Origin: Alphaproteobacteria bacterium
Lineage (GTDB): Bacteria > Pseudomonadota > Alphaproteobacteria > Caulobacterales > Caulobacteraceae
NCBI GenBank assembly: GCA_018826515.1
Contig: JAHKAM010000057.1
Span: 1-64,000 of the forward strand
Reading direction: 5' to 3'
DNA length: 64,000 bases
Below, piece by piece: positions 63,947 to 64,000 of the stretch (position 1 is its first letter; each line of letters begins with the position of its first letter). Under the pieces are notes generated by a model that was given only the letters and a program-made list of their open reading frames with translations, ran no database searches and was not told where the DNA came from. The translations under genes and the position numbers were made by a program.

Positions 63947-64000
63947 ATGAACGCACCGTCGCGGATCATAGAGCCGACAAGGGACGATCTGTCCGCGTAC
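63947..64000 (+). CDS. Start of a gene cut by the window edge
   Basis: ATG at 63947 follows GGAG at a good distance and opens a frame of 18 codons to the window end (MNAPSRIIEPTRDDLSAY). The protein is not recognisable from this fragment. Confidence 0.5.
   Translation, partial: MNAPSRIIEPTRDDLSAY

Overview
The window is high-GC DNA from an alphaproteobacterium, most likely a member of the Caulobacterales close to Brevundimonas or Caulobacter. The pointers are a SigF/NrsF pair next to a DUF2282-DUF692-DUF2063-DoxX operon with Caulobacter-type SigF promoters, many TonB-dependent receptors and TorF-type porins, a PetR-like regulator beside ilvE, a phasin, HWE-type kinases and a FATGUY-like single-domain regulator. 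It reads as ordinary chromosome: no phage, transposase, CRISPR array, rRNA or tRNA was seen, and no gene-free stretch is longer than 300 bases.

Layout. 1-7.4 kb: PetR-like regulator, ilvE, then sigF-nrsF (minus) back to back with a four-gene bufferin operon (plus), then a nucleoside transporter and a GST. 7.4-11.5 kb (minus): rnr, a DUF4424 protein and a Nudix hydrolase. 11.6-16.7 kb (plus): a cystathionine beta-synthase-like enzyme and a gamma-synthase/lyase-like enzyme, separated by three tandem secreted alpha/beta hydrolases, one of which has lost two of its three catalytic residues. 16.7-20.6 kb (minus): small proteins, two cold-shock genes with matching leaders, a fasciclin lipoprotein, a TorF porin and a nitronate monooxygenase. 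20.7-25.6 kb: queF, a siderophore receptor/PepSY/small membrane protein operon, and a DUF817 protein. 25.7-30.8 kb: a PYROXD2-like oxidoreductase, an HWE kinase with a single-domain response regulator, and a carboxylesterase.

31-44.6 kb is a glycan-use locus. It holds a GH1 beta-glucosidase (minus), a LacI regulator with a palindromic operator, a large TonB receptor, a GH144-type lipoprotein, an ABC binding lipoprotein with two permeases but no ATPase, and a 1063-residue secreted multi-domain six-hairpin protein. The likely flow is outer-membrane uptake, periplasmic cleavage by the GH144-like and multi-domain proteins, ABC import, and hydrolysis of short beta-glucosides by GH1.

44.6-49.5 kb (minus): rpsF-rpsR-rplI, a small secreted protein, dnaB, and upstream of the ribosomal genes a D,D-carboxypeptidase with a SPOR domain. 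49.8-53.2 kb: phasin, clpS, clpA. 53.2-64 kb: a CHASE4-type kinase opposite a second TorF porin, CsbD, DUF2239, cobS with a J-domain gene upstream, bolA, a hybrid kinase, an RcnB-like protein with a long Asp/Arg tract, an MscS channel, threonine aldolase, and the first 18 codons of a cut-off gene.

Several noncoding inverted repeats stand out: a 29-bp perfect pair (41231/41328), a 19-bp perfect pair (25585/25668), and REP-like CTCCCC/GGGGAG palindromes at the window start and near 30.9 and 44.6 kb.
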